Below, piece after piece: positions 6,086 to 6,552 of a DNA stretch of 6,552 nucleotides. The translations under genes were made by a program, and so were the position numbers. This DNA comes from Gammaproteobacteria bacterium UBA6173. Its GTDB lineage: Bacteria; Pseudomonadota; Gammaproteobacteria; Pseudomonadales; Pseudohongiellaceae. The notes below the pieces were generated by a model. It made no database searches and was not told where the DNA came from. It saw nothing but the letters and a program-made list of their open reading frames with translations. Positions within the stretch are counted from its first letter, which is position 1; each line of letters begins with the position of its first letter. The DNA lies in assembly GCA_002422225.1 (NCBI GenBank), contig DITX01000060.1, positions 1-6,552 on the forward strand, written 5' to 3'.

Positions 6086-6462
6086 CCCCTATTGCTCTGA
6101 CTGGCTGACTTGATCCAACCACCTATCATGCGGCCGATCTCATCATTCAGCTTTGACCAATGCTCGTACTTCTTAAATTGCAAAAACTCATACTGCGCAG
6201 CCCTGCGCAAGAAACTGCGTAGCACATTGAGCTCAACATCTAGCTGCAACAATGCAGGCTTTTTGTCTCGGGCCAAGTTGCACGTTACGACGCAGCGAAG
6301 GATCAGCCATAGACACTGCCGGATCTCTGCTGAAAGCACATGTCTTTCAGCTTTTGGAAACTGGCGAAGGGCGATATAACCATAATCAATCATATCCTCC
6401 ACTTTGTTTCTGATCAGAAGGTCCGTAGTCCTTTCCGGTTTACGCTGTATCGATCGACTCAT
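6076..6462 (-). CDS. avd: Avd, DGR accessory variability determinant, 128 aa
   Basis: Avd forms a pentameric, positively charged four-helix-bundle barrel that binds the DGR RT and template RNA and is required for cDNA synthesis in BPP-1. The protein here has the expected length (about 120-130 aa) and is all-helical with many Lys/Arg. It shows the family pattern in order: IDYGYIALRQFPKAERHVLS (25-44), helix 2 SAEIRQCLWLILRCVVTC (44-61), NLARDKK (62-68), helix 3 LLQLDVELNVLRSFLRRAAQ (71-90), and helix 4 KKYEHWSKLNDEIGRMIGGW (97-116). The ending 'DEIGRMIGGW' is characteristic of Avd / four-helix-bundle proteins. The ATG at 6460-6462 follows AAGGA with 4 bases between. The gene starts 61 bases after the target stop, and its TAA stop (6076-6078) lies within the likely start of the TR. 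Confidence 0.93.
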   Translation of the reverse strand: MSRSIQRKPERTTDLLIRNKVEDMIDYGYIALRQFPKAERHVLSAEIRQCLWLILRCVVTCNLARDKKPALLQLDVELNVLRSFLRRAAQYEFLQFKKYEHWSKLNDEIGRMIGGWIKSASQSNRGAC

Positions 6463-6465
6463 AAG

Positions 6466-6472
6466 TTCCTTT
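6466..6472 (-). promoter_or_regulatory. Ribosome binding site of avd
   Basis: The minus strand reads AAAGGAA just before ACTT and the ATG at 6460-6462. The core AGGA is 4 bases from the start codon, slightly short but a clear site. It is the only good Shine-Dalgarno in the DGR cassette; the RT start has only a weak one, which fits more Avd than RT being made. Confidence 0.65.
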
Positions 6473-6484
6473 CAGGGCTGGTTG

Positions 6485-6500
6485 TGGCGCTAAAGCGCCA
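6485..6500. other. Perfect inverted repeat downstream of VR (hairpin/cruciform)
   Basis: TGGCGC (6485-6490) and GCGCCA (6495-6500) form a perfect 6-bp G/C-rich stem around a 4-base loop (TAAA on plus, TTTA on minus), 24 bases beyond the target stop. In BPP-1-type phage DGRs a hairpin or cruciform just after the VR helps homing. Here the loop is not the GRNA type reported for those, the stem is shorter, and the gap from the IMH (31 bases) is longer, so the assignment is uncertain. No T-run follows on either strand, which argues against an intrinsic terminator. Confidence 0.5.
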
Positions 6501-6501
6501 G

Positions 6502-6533
6502 TCAGATTACAGTGATTCAGGCTTCAGATTACA
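6502..6533. repeat. 10-bp direct repeat bracketing the target stop codon
   Basis: TCAGATTACA occurs at 6502-6511 and again at 6524-6533, 22 bases apart start to start. The second copy covers the target stop codon and the last bases after the G/C run; the first lies between the stop and the hairpin. It could be a trace of a short duplication at the 3' end of the VR, or chance. Confidence 0.55.
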
Positions 6534-6552
6534 AAAGCGGGGCGCGCGCCGA
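6524..6552 (-). CDS. C-terminal end of the DGR target (variable) gene; VR end
   Basis: Only the last codons are in the window. In the TR-matching frame the minus strand reads G-A-R-P-A-F-V-I followed by TGA (6524-6526). The TR reads I-G-A-R-P-A-L-E at the same place, so the frame is shared. 'GxRPA' is the usual end of FGE-sulfatase-like C-type lectin variable domains in DGR targets. Protein size, the other domains and the mutated sites all lie outside the window. By position (first in the operon, upstream of avd and tail genes) it is probably a receptor-binding tail protein like BPP-1 Mtd. The sequence is too short to identify alone; the call depends on the TR match and on avd and the RT next to it. 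Confidence 0.8.
6532..6552 (-). repeat. IMH-like 3' end of VR (G/C run)
   Basis: This is the VR partner of the TR end at 5957-5977, with 20 of 21 bases identical and 15 consecutive G/C bases (6537-6551). It sits at the very end of the target reading frame, where the IMH is expected. The match probably continues beyond the window edge, with differences at TR adenines. Confidence 0.8.

Larger units (their letters stand above)
5793..6122 (-). other. Open frame through the TR that ends at the RT start (probably not a true gene)
   Basis: The frame that matches the target protein stays open for 109 codons, from a GTG at 6120-6122 inside avd, across the TR and the spacer, to a TGA overlapping the RT start codon by 4 bases. 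The first part is the mirror of the VR protein sequence and so is expected to be open. The last 54 codons (EMRQTLKAHAALSQHLSQKD onward) are not explained by the VR. No good Shine-Dalgarno precedes the GTG. Most likely this is the non-coding TR and its spacer, although translation that couples to the RT cannot be ruled out. Confidence 0.25.

Noticed and set aside
6485..6500. Intrinsic transcription terminator after the target gene
   Set aside because: The stem is G/C-rich, but neither strand has a T-run after it, and avd follows closely in what looks like the same operon.
6463..6523. Promoter for avd between the target gene and avd
   Set aside because: TGTAAT (near 6510) resembles a -10 box, but there is no fitting -35 element, and the sequence is part of the direct repeat; evidence too weak to annotate.

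Overview
This window looks like the late structural (tail) region of a phage or prophage. Every gene I can support is on the minus strand, so transcription runs from the right edge to the left edge. The moderate-to-high GC, the codon choice and the protein families suggest a phage of a proteobacterium, perhaps a gammaproteobacterium. I cannot name the host, and no integrase, tRNA or chromosomal gene is visible.

The right third (about 4735-6552) is a diversity-generating retroelement (DGR) in the same order as the one in Bordetella phage BPP-1: target gene, avd, template repeat (TR), reverse transcriptase. Only the last eight complete codons of the target gene and its stop are in the window (6524-6552). 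They repeat, in the same reading frame, the end of a TR lying between avd (6076-6462) and the reverse transcriptase gene (4735-5796). The TR reads as the C-terminus of a C-type-lectin-fold (FGE-sulfatase-like) variable domain. It carries nine AAY codons, the codons on which adenine-directed DGR mutagenesis acts best. A 15-base G/C run closes both TR and VR. A hairpin lies after the VR, and the TR-RT spacer can fold into two hairpins.

The left two thirds holds tail genes directly downstream of the reverse transcriptase. First is a small 83-aa phage protein whose start overlaps the RT stop (ATGA). Then comes a 549-aa tail protein with a fibronectin-like middle and a propeller-like part, and then an 871-aa tail fibre with an FN3 domain, eight 32-residue repeats, a J-like C-terminal (DUF1983-like) segment and nine decapeptide repeats. 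Last is the start of another small tail-associated protein, which runs off the left edge from a TTG start with a strong Shine-Dalgarno site. Gene ends overlap by 4 to 10 bases, or are 4 bases apart, so the DGR and the tail genes appear to form one translationally coupled operon.

Working model (inference): Avd and the RT copy the TR RNA with errors at adenines, and the cDNA replaces the VR at the 3' end of the target gene just beyond the right edge. This would vary a receptor-binding protein carried on the tail built by the downstream genes. The less usual points are the DGR sitting in the middle of a coupled structural operon, a TR reading frame that stays open up to an ATGA overlap with the RT start, and a 10-bp direct repeat that brackets the target stop codon.
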